From Chloroflexota bacterium (GTDB taxonomy: Bacteria > Chloroflexota > Dehalococcoidia > UBA2979), in the NCBI GenBank assembly GCA_016875635.1, contig VGPD01000013.1, positions 1 through 43,873 on the forward strand: a DNA stretch of 43,873 nt. Direction: 5' to 3'. Under the pieces are notes generated by a model, which was not told the DNA's origin, searched no databases, and was given only the letters and a program-made list of their open reading frames with translations. Positions 9,003-17,452 of the stretch are shown in pieces. The translations under genes and the position numbers were made by a program. The first letter of the stretch is position 1; each line of letters opens with the position of its first letter.

Positions 9003-9031
9003 AATCTACGGGCTGACCCGGATCACGTCAA
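9003..9031 (-). promoter_or_regulatory. Sigma-70-type promoter of the SinR-like gene
   Basis: TTGACG (9031 to 9026) and TAGATT (9008 to 9003) on the minus strand are separated by exactly 17 nt, the best full -35/-10 pair seen in the window. Transcription would begin near 8996, about 60 nt before the ATG at 8936. The region just upstream (9031-9056) is rich in GATC and GATCGATC palindromes, a possible regulator site. Confidence 0.65.
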
Positions 9032-9108
9032 GTGATCTGATCATTGGATCGATCTAATGTTCGGAGTCGCCACCCATCTCGAGCCGCTCCCAGGCCCCTC
9101 GGACAGCA

Positions 9109-10932
9109 CTAACCCGCATCCTGCGTGAAGGGCACGAGTTCGAACGAACCGCCGGTGACGATCACCAGCAGCCGGCTCGCCGGCTCGCCGGCGACCGCCT
9201 CCACCAGCGCCTCTCGCTGTGTTTCAGGGAGCGGCGCGGTGTCCGCCGCGTCGAGGCGGCGCCACCCGCGGACGCGCACGCCGGGAAGGCGTTCTAGCTC
9301 TGCCACGAGCTCAGGAGCGATCACGGCACTGACCAGCACGACCTCGCGAAGGCGCGGCGGCACGACGGCGGCCTCGTCCAGGAGCACGGCGTTGTCCTCG
9401 CGGAGCACAAGGAAGTGGTAGACGGCGATGCTCCCCGTGGTGGCGGCCACCGCGACCGCCCAGCGCGCATCGTTCAGCAACGCACGTCCCAGTTCGCCCC
9501 CGAGCACCGCCCGGAACGTCTGGTACAGCAGGACCGTCAGGCTGACCAACAGGGCGAAGATCGCGATCCCCACCGTCGCGAAGACGTAGACCCGCCTTGA
9601 TGGCGCGCCTCGCTCGTCGATGTCCTGTGCGACCGCACGTTGCGTCTCGATCCAGTAGCGCAGCCAGAGCGGCCACCCCACGAAGAAGAGGGTGACCCCA
9701 CGCATCAGCGGATTGCGCCACCAGCCCGTCAGGTGCACAAACTCCGTCACCGGCCTGCCGAGGGCCTCCCCGGCCAGTGCGATGAAGGTGGAGACGGCGG
9801 TCGCGGTCGCGACCAGCCCGGCGCCGGCGAGCAGATAGCGGTAGATCCGCTCGGGGCCGCCGCGCTCGCGTCCCACGCCAGCCTCGGTGAGCACCGCGCG
9901 GTGGTAGCCCCACGTCGCGAGGCCGATGGCCAGCGTCGCGAGGGCGGCCGGTGCGCTCGCAAAATGCGCCGCCGCCGTGTCCGACCCGGGATGTCCGAAG
10001 GACCATTCGAGGATGGCGTACAGCAGCAGTGCGGCTGGCACGACCGCCAGCGTGACCCCGAGGAGCGCTCCGAACAGGAACACCTGCACGCGCCAGAGCG
10101 TGGTGAGCCTGTCACGCCGCACGAGGTCGCGGAGCCAGTGCCACGCCCACAACGCGGCTCCGACGAGCATCACGACCAACGAAGCGCGCAGCGTCTCGGT
10201 CCAGTCGCCGCTGATCAGGCTCCCGCGGAATGTGCGGTCGTACGCCTCGGACAGCGACGCGGCGATTACGCCGGCTGCGCCGCCCAGCAGGAGCACCAGC
10301 CCCAACAGCGCCCCGAAATAGGCCGTGAAACGGTCCAGCAGCCGTGTTGCGGCGGTCGACGGTGGTTCGGTGATGGCGAACCGCACGTGCACAAACCAGA
10401 CCGCGCCCCATGCCACGAGCGCTCCCCACGGCTCGCCGCGGGAGGCCTCGATCCCGGCGAGCATGCGACCGGCGGTGATGGCGTTCGCAGCAACGACTGC
10501 CACCGCCACGCCGCGTGCCAGGCCGAGGTAGAGGCGACGCACCTGAGAGCGACACTCGACATCGTGATCGCGCACGGAACGCTGTGCGAGCCACACAAAG
10601 AACAGCCAGGCAGGCGCACCGACGACGGAGAAGGCCAGCGCCACCGCCAGCCCCTGTTGTCGCTCGGCGACAAGGACACGGCCGGTGATGGCGTCCAGTG
10701 CGCCCGCGATCACCATCGCCACGCCGATGGCCGCGAAGATCAGTCCGACCAGCGCGAGCGTGTAGATGAACAGGCGGCGCACGGTGCCGATACCGCTGTC
10801 GCCCGAGGCCTCCCCGGTCGCATCCTCCAGCGCCGCCTGCCGGCGCGCCTCGACGAATGCGGAGACGATCGCAAAGAGGATCGCCAGCGGCAGCAGCCCG
10901 AAGACGAGGGACCCCACGAGGCCTGCGATCAT
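9109..10932 (-). CDS. Polytopic DUF5671-family membrane protein
   Basis: Unknown function. The 607-residue protein begins with a membrane segment (MIAGLVGSLVFGLLPLAILF) and contains several repeat units that each start with an arginine-rich Tyr/Phe element followed by a pair of membrane helices, for example RRLFIYTLALVGL, RRLYLGLARGVAV, YRYLLAGAGLV and RRVYVFATVGIAI. This repeated RRLY-helix pattern is what defines DUF5671. A soluble C-terminal tail of roughly 80 residues follows (LREVVLVSAVIAPELV onward). I took the ATG at 10932; the open frame upstream overlaps the next gene and is low-complexity shadow. It lies 7 nt after the small anchored protein, and both may share a transcript. Confidence 0.82.
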   Translation of the reverse strand: MIAGLVGSLVFGLLPLAILFAIVSAFVEARRQAALEDATGEASGDSGIGTVRRLFIYTLALVGLIFAAIGVAMVIAGALDAITGRVLVAERQQGLAVALAFSVVGAPAWLFFVWLAQRSVRDHDVECRSQVRRLYLGLARGVAVAVVAANAITAGRMLAGIEASRGEPWGALVAWGAVWFVHVRFAITEPPSTAATRLLDRFTAYFGALLGLVLLLGGAAGVIAASLSEAYDRTFRGSLISGDWTETLRASLVVMLVGAALWAWHWLRDLVRRDRLTTLWRVQVFLFGALLGVTLAVVPAALLLYAILEWSFGHPGSDTAAAHFASAPAALATLAIGLATWGYHRAVLTEAGVGRERGGPERIYRYLLAGAGLVATATAVSTFIALAGEALGRPVTEFVHLTGWWRNPLMRGVTLFFVGWPLWLRYWIETQRAVAQDIDERGAPSRRVYVFATVGIAIFALLVSLTVLLYQTFRAVLGGELGRALLNDARWAVAVAATTGSIAVYHFLVLREDNAVLLDEAAVVPPRLREVVLVSAVIAPELVAELERLPGVRVRGWRRLDAADTAPLPETQREALVEAVAGEPASRLLVIVTGGSFELVPFTQDAG

Positions 10933-10939
10933 CGCTGCC

Positions 10940-11407
10940 CTACTTCGCCGGCACCGCGACGGGCGGGCAGTGCAGCGGCCATGGTGGCTCCGTGAAGCGC
11001 CACTGGCCGTCCGTGCGCGCGAGGATGAACACCGCGGTCTGGTTGGACTCGTTCGCGCCGAATGGCCCGCTGCCGTACGTCTCGGTGATGAGGACGTGCA
11101 CCTCCGCCGTCTCGCCGCGCGTGGTGGCGCGGTCCAGCGTCGCGCGCAACCCGCTGCTCCCGCGGCTGGCGATCGGCTCACGGGAGGTGGTCGAGCAGCG
11201 CGCGGCAAGTTCGGGAGAGATGAACGAGAGGGCCGTGGTGGCTTCGCGATCGCCCACCGCGCGCAGGTAGTCCTGCACCGCCCGCTCGGGGCTGCCCTCG
11301 GGGTAGGTGTCGGCACCACCAGCGCCCATGGTGACGAGGATGCCGGCGAACACTGCGACTGCGATCACGGCGGCGAGGATGGCCAGCCAGCGCGTGGATG
11401 CGCTCAT
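10940..11407 (-). CDS. Membrane-anchored or secreted hypothetical protein
   Basis: A 155-residue protein with one N-terminal hydrophobic segment (WLAILAAVIAVAVFAGILV) that could be a signal anchor, then an exported domain. The part PERAVQDYLRAVGDREATT resembles the opening helix of NTF2-like or DUF4878-type small domains, but I cannot assign a family. Near the C-terminus are ETYGSGPFG and GQWRFTEPPWP. The ATG at 11407 has GGGAGGGAG with the last GGAG 7 nt upstream, which decides the start over an ATG 30 nt earlier. It precedes the DUF5671 membrane protein by 7 nt, so the two probably work in the same envelope process. Confidence 0.75.
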   Translation of the reverse strand: MSASTRWLAILAAVIAVAVFAGILVTMGAGGADTYPEGSPERAVQDYLRAVGDREATTALSFISPELAARCSTTSREPIASRGSSGLRATLDRATTRGETAEVHVLITETYGSGPFGANESNQTAVFILARTDGQWRFTEPPWPLHCPPVAVPAK

Positions 11408-11481
11408 GTGCGCACTCCCTCCCGGCGGCGCCGCCACACGCCTGTACCCGTCAGCGTAGCGACCTGAAGCCCATCCGGAGG

Positions 11482-12216
11482 CTACGCGCTCCGCCAGGCC
11501 GCGATCGCCGCCTTCTGCACCTCAAAGAGCCGTTCGATCCCCTCGCACGCGAGATCGACGAGGCCGCCCATCTCAGCGCGGGAGAACGTGCCACCCTCGC
11601 CCGTGCCCTGGACCTCGACCAGCCGCCCGGTCGACAGCATCACGACGTTGAAGTCGACCTCTGCGCTGGAATCCTCGAGATAGTCGAGGTCGAGGATCGG
11701 GACGCCGTCGTGCATACCGACGGAGAGCGCGGCGACCTGAGAGCGGATGGGCGAGGCGACCATGCCACCCGCCTTCTGCAGCCGCTCGACCGCGATGGCG
11801 AGGGCGACCCACGCCCCGGTCACGGATGCGGTACGCGTGCCGCCGTCCGCCTGGATGACGTCACAGTCGAGAGTGACGGTCTGCTCGCCAAGCATCCCCA
11901 TGTCGAGGCAGGCGCGCAGCGAGCGTCCGACCAGCCGCTGGATCTCCTGCGTGCGCCCGCTCTGACGGCCACGGGAGGCCTCGCGGTCGCTGCGGGTGTG
12001 GGTGGCGCGCGGGAGCATGCCGTACTCGGCGGTGACCCAGCCCTTGCCGGAGCCGCGCATCCAACCGGGGACGCCTGGCTCCACGCTGGCCGTACAGATG
12101 ACGCGCGTGTCGCCGAACGAGATGAGCGCGGAGCCCTCGGCGTGCTTCGTGAAGCCGGGCTCAATCGTGACCGGGCGCGCCTCGCGGGGGCTGCGGCCAT
12201 AGGAGCGGTGCGTCAT
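11482..12216 (-). CDS. rph: Ribonuclease PH
   Basis: Phosphorolytic 3'-5' exoribonuclease that trims tRNA 3' ends and forms a hexameric ring. The 244-residue length is normal. Family signatures are intact: the N-terminal [25 protein letters not shown], the R-rich loop [19 protein letters not shown], the phosphate-binding/catalytic segments [17 protein letters not shown] and [16 protein letters not shown], and the closing [14 protein letters not shown]. The ATG has GAGG a few nt upstream. It is divergent from the cupin gene and lies upstream of the two envelope genes on the same strand, about 75 nt apart. Confidence 0.97.
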   Translation of the reverse strand: MTHRSYGRSPREARPVTIEPGFTKHAEGSALISFGDTRVICTASVEPGVPGWMRGSGKGWVTAEYGMLPRATHTRSDREASRGRQSGRTQEIQRLVGRSLRACLDMGMLGEQTVTLDCDVIQADGGTRTASVTGAWVALAIAVERLQKAGGMVASPIRSQVAALSVGMHDGVPILDLDYLEDSSAEVDFNVVMLSTGRLVEVQGTGEGGTFSRAEMGGLVDLACEGIERLFEVQKAAIAAWRSA

Positions 12217-12315
12217 GGGGCCTCAATTTCGGGTGACGTCGATGTCAGTGGGGTGACGGCTAGACTAACGCGGCGGCACGGTTCGAGGCAGCGCACGAGG
12301 CACCGAGGAGCATCG

Positions 12316-12711
12316 ATGGCCGGTTATCGCATGACGGCGGACGAGCGAGGCCAGACACACCTCGAACCAATGGATCTCTTCTCGTGGCCGTTCGAAAACG
12401 GCCCGGGCGAATTCAAGGGTGTGGGCGGCGCCGCGATGGGCGACGCCAGCCGCTTGATGCTGATGCGCTTCGAGACGGGCGCGCGACCCGGCTTCCACCG
12501 TGCGGTGCCCGGTTTCCTCGTGGTGCTGGCGGGCGAGCTCGTCGTGTGGGACTCCAGCGGCACCGAGGTCGCCCTGGTGGCGGGCGACGCGCTCCGCTGC
12601 GAGACCACCGGACGTGGCGGCTGGCGCCTCGGCAACCGCGTAGCGCAGGACACGCTGGTGGCTCTGGTGCAGATGCCGCCGAAGAAGAGCCCGCCCGGCT
12701 CGGACGCGTAG
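12316..12711 (+). CDS. Cupin-domain protein
   Basis: A single-domain 131-residue beta-barrel protein. The central part (ARPGFHRAVPGFLVVLAGELVVWDSSG, in pieces, then VALVAGDALRCETTGRGG) follows the two cupin motifs, with the Gly-rich turn and GD...L spacing, but the metal-binding histidines are sparse: only H79-type positions in motif 1 can be seen, so a metal site is uncertain. The ATG at 12316 has GGAG 5 nt upstream. It is divergent from rph and convergent with the HIT gene. Substrate or ligand cannot be told from the sequence; a sensor or detoxifying role is possible. Confidence 0.75.
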   Translation: MAGYRMTADERGQTHLEPMDLFSWPFENGPGEFKGVGGAAMGDASRLMLMRFETGARPGFHRAVPGFLVVLAGELVVWDSSGTEVALVAGDALRCETTGRGGWRLGNRVAQDTLVALVQMPPKKSPPGSDA

Positions 12712-12731
12712 CCCTCGACCCCGTTCGGGAA

Positions 12732-13055
12732 TCAGGCGTACTCGCCGAGGAAGGTGCCGCCGAGGATGTGGACGTGGGCGTGGTCCTGCGACTGCATGCC
12801 GTCGTAGCCGGAGTTGGAGACGAAACGGTACCCGCCGGGGCACTGCTCCTGGGCCACCTTCACGGCGGCGGCGCCCACCGGCCCCATGTCCGCCCACAGT
12901 TCGGCCTGTGTCATGTGCCTCTTCGGCACGGCGAGCAGCATGATCGGTACCCAGCGCAGCCGGTTCCGGAAGACGATGACGTCGTCCGTTTCGTGCAGCA
13001 CGTCGGCGGGCTCACGCCCGGCCACAATCTCGCAGAACACGCAGTATCGAGGCAT
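12732..13055 (-). CDS. HIT-family nucleotide-binding protein (CxxC type)
   Basis: Histidine-triad hydrolase or transferase acting on nucleoside phosphoramidates or similar substrates. The 107-residue protein has the N-terminal zinc-type pair C5xxC8 (YCVFCEI), VLAVPKRH-like beta strand (MLLAVPKRHM) and the catalytic triad DHAHVHILGG, with H92, H94 and H96. All catalytic histidines are present. There is no Shine-Dalgarno; a TAGACT box ends 7 nt before the ATG, suggesting leaderless expression. A second, distinct HIT gene lies at 25380-25745. Convergent with the cupin gene. Confidence 0.92.
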   Translation of the reverse strand: MPRYCVFCEIVAGREPADVLHETDDVIVFRNRLRWVPIMLLAVPKRHMTQAELWADMGPVGAAAVKVAQEQCPGGYRFVSNSGYDGMQSQDHAHVHILGGTFLGEYA

Positions 13056-13062
13056 GCGCGGG

Positions 13063-13068
13063 AGTCTA
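13063..13068 (-). promoter_or_regulatory. Candidate -10 box (TAGACT) for a leaderless HIT gene
   Basis: TAGACT on the minus strand is followed by 7 nt and the ATG of the HIT gene at 13055. No Shine-Dalgarno or convincing -35 is present. The geometry would start transcription at the A of ATG. Confidence 0.45.
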
Positions 13069-13158
13069 TCGCCCGGCTGTGGCGCGTGCGACCCGTGTCG
13101 AGGACGATACGGCCCTGCCCCACGAGCCTTGCCGCCCGTTCCGCCTCGGAGGTGCCCA

Positions 13159-14451
13159 ATGACCGAGATCCGCCCCTTCCGCGGCCTGCGCTACGACCCG
13201 CATCGTGTCCGCGGTGACGACGTGATTGCGCCGCCCTACGACGTGGTCGGCGCAGAGGCAGTGGCGACGCTGCACGCCCGCTCCCCTTACAACGCCGCCC
13301 ACCTCGAGAACCCTGCCGGCGACGGCGACAAGAAATACGGCAACGCGGCATCGACGCTGGCGACGTGGCGACGCGAAGGCGCGCTGACCCGCGACGCGAA
13401 ACCTGCGTACTACGTATACGAGCAGCGCGCGCGCATCGAGGGCGCCTGGGTAACGCGGCGGGCGTTCTTCGCGCAGTGCCGCCTCCACCGTCCGGAAGAA
13501 GGCATCCTGCGACCGCATGAGGCGACGATCGCGTCACACCGCGCCGACCGGCTCTCGCTCATCCGCGCGACGCGCACGAACATCTCGCCCGTCTTCGGCA
13601 TGTTTCTGGACCCGAAGCAGACCGCCCGCAACCTGCTCACGGAGATCGCCCGGCGCGCGCCCACCTTCGAAGCGACCGACGCGCTCGGCGACCGACATCG
13701 CCTGTGGGCCGTCACGGCGGCTGCCGAAGTCGCCACGCTGACCGAAGCCGTCGCCGCCTCGAACGTGACGATCGCGGACGGCCACCATCGCACGCACACG
13801 GCGCTCGACTACCGGGACGAGTGTGCGGCCCAGACGGGGAAGCGCTGGACGGGAAACGAGCCGGAGAACTTCGTGCTGATGGGGATGATCCCGCAGGACG
13901 ACCCGGGCCTGGTGATCCTCCCGATCCACCGGCTCGTGCAGGCGAAGCCGCTCCCCGCCTCGATCGCCGACCGGCTCTCCGCGCTCTACCGCGTCGAACG
14001 CCTCGCCAGTGCGGGCGAGGCGTGGGGCCGCGTCCGCGCGAACGCGCTTGGGCCGACGACGTTCGCCGCCCTGGGGATGGAAGGCGCGCACTCGGTGCAT
14101 CTGCTGACGGCCCGCTCACAGCAGGCGATCGACAACGCGATGCCTGCCGGGATTTCGCTGCCATCGAAGCGTCTTGATGCCCTGATCCTGACGGAGACGG
14201 TGCTCACCCCGCTGTTCGGCATCGACCGTGCCGTGATGACTCGCGGCGACCGTGTCGCGTTCACGGAGAGCGTCGAAGAGGCGCGCGAGGGCGTCGAAGG
14301 CGGCGCGTGCGACATCGCGTTCCTCGTCAACGCGACGCGGGCACAGCAGATCACGGACGTCGCGGACGCGGGCGAGGTGATGCCGCAGAAGACGACGTAC
14401 TTCTACCCGAAGCTAGCGACCGGCATGGTCTTCAACCCGCTGGACGGATAG
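13159..14451 (+). CDS. DUF1015-family protein with ParB/SerK-like DGHHR motif
   Basis: Conserved protein of 430 residues (COG4198). It starts with the family signature IRPFRGLRYDP and IAPPYDVV, has the conserved YYVYEQ strand and HEATIASHRADRL, and carries DGHHRTHTALDYRDE with D207-G208-H209-H210-R211. This DGHHR element looks like the catalytic box of ParB/sulfiredoxin-fold serine kinases such as SerK. It converges with serA, and a class V aminotransferase follows serA, so a role in serine or phosphoserine metabolism is plausible; that is inference from motif and neighbours. The start is fixed by GGAGGT 6 nt before the ATG. Confidence 0.88.
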   Translation: MTEIRPFRGLRYDPHRVRGDDVIAPPYDVVGAEAVATLHARSPYNAAHLENPAGDGDKKYGNAASTLATWRREGALTRDAKPAYYVYEQRARIEGAWVTRRAFFAQCRLHRPEEGILRPHEATIASHRADRLSLIRATRTNISPVFGMFLDPKQTARNLLTEIARRAPTFEATDALGDRHRLWAVTAAAEVATLTEAVAASNVTIADGHHRTHTALDYRDECAAQTGKRWTGNEPENFVLMGMIPQDDPGLVILPIHRLVQAKPLPASIADRLSALYRVERLASAGEAWGRVRANALGPTTFAALGMEGAHSVHLLTARSQQAIDNAMPAGISLPSKRLDALILTETVLTPLFGIDRAVMTRGDRVAFTESVEEAREGVEGGACDIAFLVNATRAQQITDVADAGEVMPQKTTYFYPKLATGMVFNPLDG

Positions 14452-14475
14452 CCAGCCAGAGGTCTGGAACCGGGC

Positions 14476-16056
14476 CTACAGCCGGATCTGCCGCGCGACC
14501 TCGATGCCGTCCAGGCCGCGCACCTGGCCGAGTTCGTCCGCCGTCAGCGAGCGGTCGACACCCAGCAGCATGAGCGCGTGGCCGTGCTTCGAGGGCGACG
14601 GTGAGACAGACATCGATGAGATGTTCACGCCGCGTTGGCCCATCAACGTGCCCACCCGGCCGATCGAACCTGGCTTGTCGACGTTCTCGATGGCGAGCAA
14701 CGTCTGAGAGTCGCCCCGGACGTCCACGCTGTAGTCGTTGATCGCGACGATGGCGCTACCGCCGGCCGTGTGGGTCGCGCTCACCCGCTCCACGCCCGCG
14801 TCCGTGTGGACGGCGACCGTGACGAGGCTGGCGTACGGCTCCTGCGCGGCGCCCTTGTCCTCTTCGATGCGAAGCCCGCGCTGCTCTGCGATCGAGAGCG
14901 CGTTCACGGCGGAGACCTTCTCATCCGTCGCCTCGTCCAGCAGGCCGACGACCGCGGCCGCCCGCAGCGGTGTGACGTCGTGGTTCCCCACCTCGCCGCG
15001 GTATTCGATGCGCACCTTCTCGAGGCGGCCCTGCGCGAGCTGCATCGCGACGCGACCGGCGACCCGGGCGGCCTCGATATACGGGGCGATGATCGCCATC
15101 GATTCGGCGCCGACGGTCGGCACGTTGACCGGGAAGCGCGGCGCCCGGCCGTCGAGGATGTCGATCACCTGCTCAGCCACATCGACGGCGGCGCGGTCTT
15201 GCGCCTCGTTGGTGGAGGCGGCGAGATGCGGTGTGACCACGATCCGGTCGTGTGTGGTGAGGATGTTGCCGACGGCCGGCTCCTCGGAGAACACGTCGAT
15301 GCCGGCACCGGCGACGTGGCCGGAGTCGACAGCGTCGAACAGCGCCTGCTCGTCGATGAGCGCACCGCGGGCGGCGTTGATGATGCGGATCCCCTTACGT
15401 GCCTTCGCGAGGCGCTCCGCCGAGATCATCCCGCGCGTCTCTGGCGTCAACGTGGTGTGAAGCGTGACGAAATCTGCCTGGGCGAACACCTCATCCAGCG
15501 ACTTCATCTCGATGCCGAGCGCGGAAGCGCGCTCCATCGAGACGAACGGGTCAAAGGCGATCACGCGCATCTGGAACGCGCGGGCGCGGGTGGCGACCTC
15601 GGCACCGATCCGGCCGAGGCCGACCACGCCCAGGGTCTTCCCGGCGAGTTCAACACCCTGCAGCTTCGAGCGTTCCCATTTCCCCGCCTTCAGGGAGGAC
15701 TGCCCCTGCGGGATGTTCCGGGCCACCGCGAGCATCAGGCCGAAGGCGTGCTCGGCGGTCGAAATCGTGTTGGCGAGCGGTGCGTTCACGACCACCACGC
15801 CTCGAGCGGTGGCCGCGTCGACGTCGACGTTGTCGACGCCGACGCCGGCACGGGCGATCACTTCGAGGCGCTGCCCGGCCTGGATGACGCGCGCGGTGAC
15901 CTGGGTCTGACTGCGGACAACCAACGCCTGCACATCGGCGACGGCTTCGACCAGCGAGTCCTCCGAGAGGCCGGTGCTCACGACCACCTCATGCTGGCGA
16001 GAAAGGAGGTCGATGCCCTCTTTCGCGATGGAGTCCGCAATCAGGATCTTCGCCAC
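14476..16056 (-). CDS. serA: D-3-phosphoglycerate dehydrogenase
   Basis: First step of phosphorylated serine synthesis: 3-phosphoglycerate to 3-phosphohydroxypyruvate with NAD+. The 526-residue protein is the long form with substrate and NAD domains, an intervening ASB-type domain and a C-terminal ACT domain. Visible: the NAD loop GLGRIG (146-151), catalytic R230 in NAARGALID, E259 in FSEEP and H277 in TPHLAAST. The ACT region (VDKPGSIGRVGTLMGQRGVNI) usually gives feedback control by serine. It begins with GTG after a G-rich stretch, 70 nt behind the aminotransferase, so both are likely driven by the promoter at 17292-17319. Confidence 0.96.
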   Translation of the reverse strand: MAKILIADSIAKEGIDLLSRQHEVVVSTGLSEDSLVEAVADVQALVVRSQTQVTARVIQAGQRLEVIARAGVGVDNVDVDAATARGVVVVNAPLANTISTAEHAFGLMLAVARNIPQGQSSLKAGKWERSKLQGVELAGKTLGVVGLGRIGAEVATRARAFQMRVIAFDPFVSMERASALGIEMKSLDEVFAQADFVTLHTTLTPETRGMISAERLAKARKGIRIINAARGALIDEQALFDAVDSGHVAGAGIDVFSEEPAVGNILTTHDRIVVTPHLAASTNEAQDRAAVDVAEQVIDILDGRAPRFPVNVPTVGAESMAIIAPYIEAARVAGRVAMQLAQGRLEKVRIEYRGEVGNHDVTPLRAAAVVGLLDEATDEKVSAVNALSIAEQRGLRIEEDKGAAQEPYASLVTVAVHTDAGVERVSATHTAGGSAIVAINDYSVDVRGDSQTLLAIENVDKPGSIGRVGTLMGQRGVNISSMSVSPSPSKHGHALMLLGVDRSLTADELGQVRGLDGIEVARQIRL

Positions 16057-16126
16057 GAGTACCCGCCCCCCAGTGCTACGCGCCGGCCGCGGGGGCGACG
16101 CCCCGCAGGCGTCATCACGGTTCCGT

Positions 16127-17218
16127 CTAAGCCTTGAACCCCATCTTGGCGAGAGAGCCCTTCAATGCATCCAGTCCGGCGACGATGTCTCGGTCGTCCA
16201 TGTAGCCAAGGTGCCCGAAGCGGATGATCTTCCCCTTCAGCGCACCCTGTCCGCCCGCGAACACGGTGTCGTACTCCTGGATTGCCGTCTTGATGATCTC
16301 GTCTCCGTTCATGCCGTCCGGCACGCGAATCGCCGTCACCGTGTCCGACTCGACGCCCTCGGAGGCGAGCAGCTTGAGGCCCATCGCCTTGGCGCCGTTG
16401 CGGACCTTGGTGGCCAGGCGGTGGTGCCGGGCGAAGATCTGGTCCAGCCCCTCTGCCAGCATGAGCTCAAGCGACTTGTCCAGCTGGAACCAGACGGAGA
16501 CCGCGGGGGTCCAAGGCGTCTGGCCTGACTTCAGCGAGTCCTGGTGTCGCTTGATGTCGAAATAGAAGCGCGGCTGCGGGTTCGCAGCGGCCTTTGCCCA
16601 CGCCCGGTCGTTCATCGAGACGAAGGCGAGGCCCGGAGCCGTCATCCAGCCCTTCTGCGAGCCGGAAAGCACCACGTCCAGATCCCACTCGTCCGTCTTC
16701 ACCGGCACGGAGGAGAGCGAGGAGATGGCGTCCACGACCAGGAGGCCGTCACGCGCATGCACGACTTTGGCGAGGTCCGACAGGATCGGGTTCGTCACCC
16801 CGGTCGAGGTCTCATTGTGCGTGATGAACACCGTCTTGATCGCGGAGTTCTTCTTGATGACATCCTCGATCTGGTTGACATCCGCGGCCAGGCCGGGCTC
16901 GAACTTCAGCTGCGTCAGCTTACCGCCGTAGATCTGGACGAGGTTGATGAAGCGGTCGCCGAACTCGCCAATGGAGACGACCAGCACATCCTCGCCGGGC
17001 GCCATCAGGTTGACGACGGCCGCTTCCATCGCTCCGGTGCCGGAGGCGGACAGGGTCACCACATCGTTCTTGGTCTGGTAGACCTTCTTCACGCCCTCGG
17101 TGGTGCGTGCGGCCATCGCGGCGAACTCGGGGCCACGATGGTTGATCATCGGCGCCGCGCCAGCCTGCGCGACCTCCGGCGGTACGGCGGTGGGACCGGG
17201 AATGCGCAGGTTGACCAC
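16127..17218 (-). CDS. Class V aminotransferase (alanine/serine-glyoxylate or phosphoserine type)
   Basis: PLP enzyme of 363 residues related to serine-pyruvate/alanine-glyoxylate aminotransferases. It has the N-terminal IPGPTAVPPEV and NHRGPEF, the glycine-rich SASGTGAMEAAV, the THNETSTGV segment, VDAISSLSSV, and the PLP lysine (about K189) in SGSQKGWMTAPG. It sits directly upstream of serA, so it may supply the transamination step of serine synthesis (3-phosphohydroxypyruvate to phosphoserine) or interconvert glyoxylate/glycine with serine; the two cannot be told apart by eye. GTG start with AAGGAG 6 nt upstream. Confidence 0.92.
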   Translation of the reverse strand: MVNLRIPGPTAVPPEVAQAGAAPMINHRGPEFAAMAARTTEGVKKVYQTKNDVVTLSASGTGAMEAAVVNLMAPGEDVLVVSIGEFGDRFINLVQIYGGKLTQLKFEPGLAADVNQIEDVIKKNSAIKTVFITHNETSTGVTNPILSDLAKVVHARDGLLVVDAISSLSSVPVKTDEWDLDVVLSGSQKGWMTAPGLAFVSMNDRAWAKAAANPQPRFYFDIKRHQDSLKSGQTPWTPAVSVWFQLDKSLELMLAEGLDQIFARHHRLATKVRNGAKAMGLKLLASEGVESDTVTAIRVPDGMNGDEIIKTAIQEYDTVFAGGQGALKGKIIRFGHLGYMDDRDIVAGLDALKGSLAKMGFKA

Positions 17219-17265
17219 GGGTGGCTCCTTGAGACGAGAAACGGGGTGCTTCAGAGATCGATGAC

Positions 17266-17284
17266 GGGCGCCTCAGGAGCGCCC
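17266..17284 (-). other. Hairpin at the 5' end of the aminotransferase-serA leader
   Basis: A perfect 6-bp stem (GGGCGC/GCGCCC) with a 7-nt loop lies at the predicted transcript 5' end, just after the promoter. It could protect the mRNA 5' end or be part of a small regulator. No run of U follows it and it does not match a riboswitch I recognise. Confidence 0.35.
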
Positions 17285-17291
17285 AACCACG

Positions 17292-17319
17292 AGTCTACGG
17301 ATGGCCTCAATACGATCAA
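17292..17319 (-). promoter_or_regulatory. Promoter of the aminotransferase-serA operon
   Basis: On the minus strand TTGATC (17319 to 17314) and TAGACT (17297 to 17292) are 16 nt apart. Transcription would start near 17285, leaving a leader of about 67 nt before the GTG at 17218. The selA promoter region faces the other way about 70 nt off. Confidence 0.55.
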
Positions 17320-17382
17320 CGATGGATGGCCACCCGCCCCGCTTCTGGCGGTGGATTCATCATGCGCCCCTGTCTCGCCGCA

Positions 17383-17388
17383 TACAAT
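17383..17388 (+). promoter_or_regulatory. Candidate -10 box for selA-mutS2
   Basis: TACAAT is a near-consensus -10 hexamer in the 234-nt divergent gap between the aminotransferase and selA. I see no good -35. A start near 17395 would give a leader of about 58 nt before the selA GTG. Confidence 0.35.
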
Positions 17389-17452
17389 CTGTCTCAGCCT
17401 GCTCTGACCGCCTGAGGCCATCAACACCGACCGACCGAACCCGAAGACCGCC

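Noticed and set aside
11454-11487. Inverted repeat GCGTAGC/GCTACGC flanking the rph stop.
   Set aside because: A 7-bp stem with a 20-nt loop overlapping the coding end is too weak for a terminator call.
12265-12897. A minus-strand open frame opposite the cupin gene.
   Set aside because: No start signal, no domain, and the plus-strand cupin has a Shine-Dalgarno and clear fold pattern.
17219-17452. A selC (tRNA-Sec) gene beside selA.
   Set aside because: I looked for a long acceptor/D arm and a TCA anticodon loop in this gap but found no cloverleaf.
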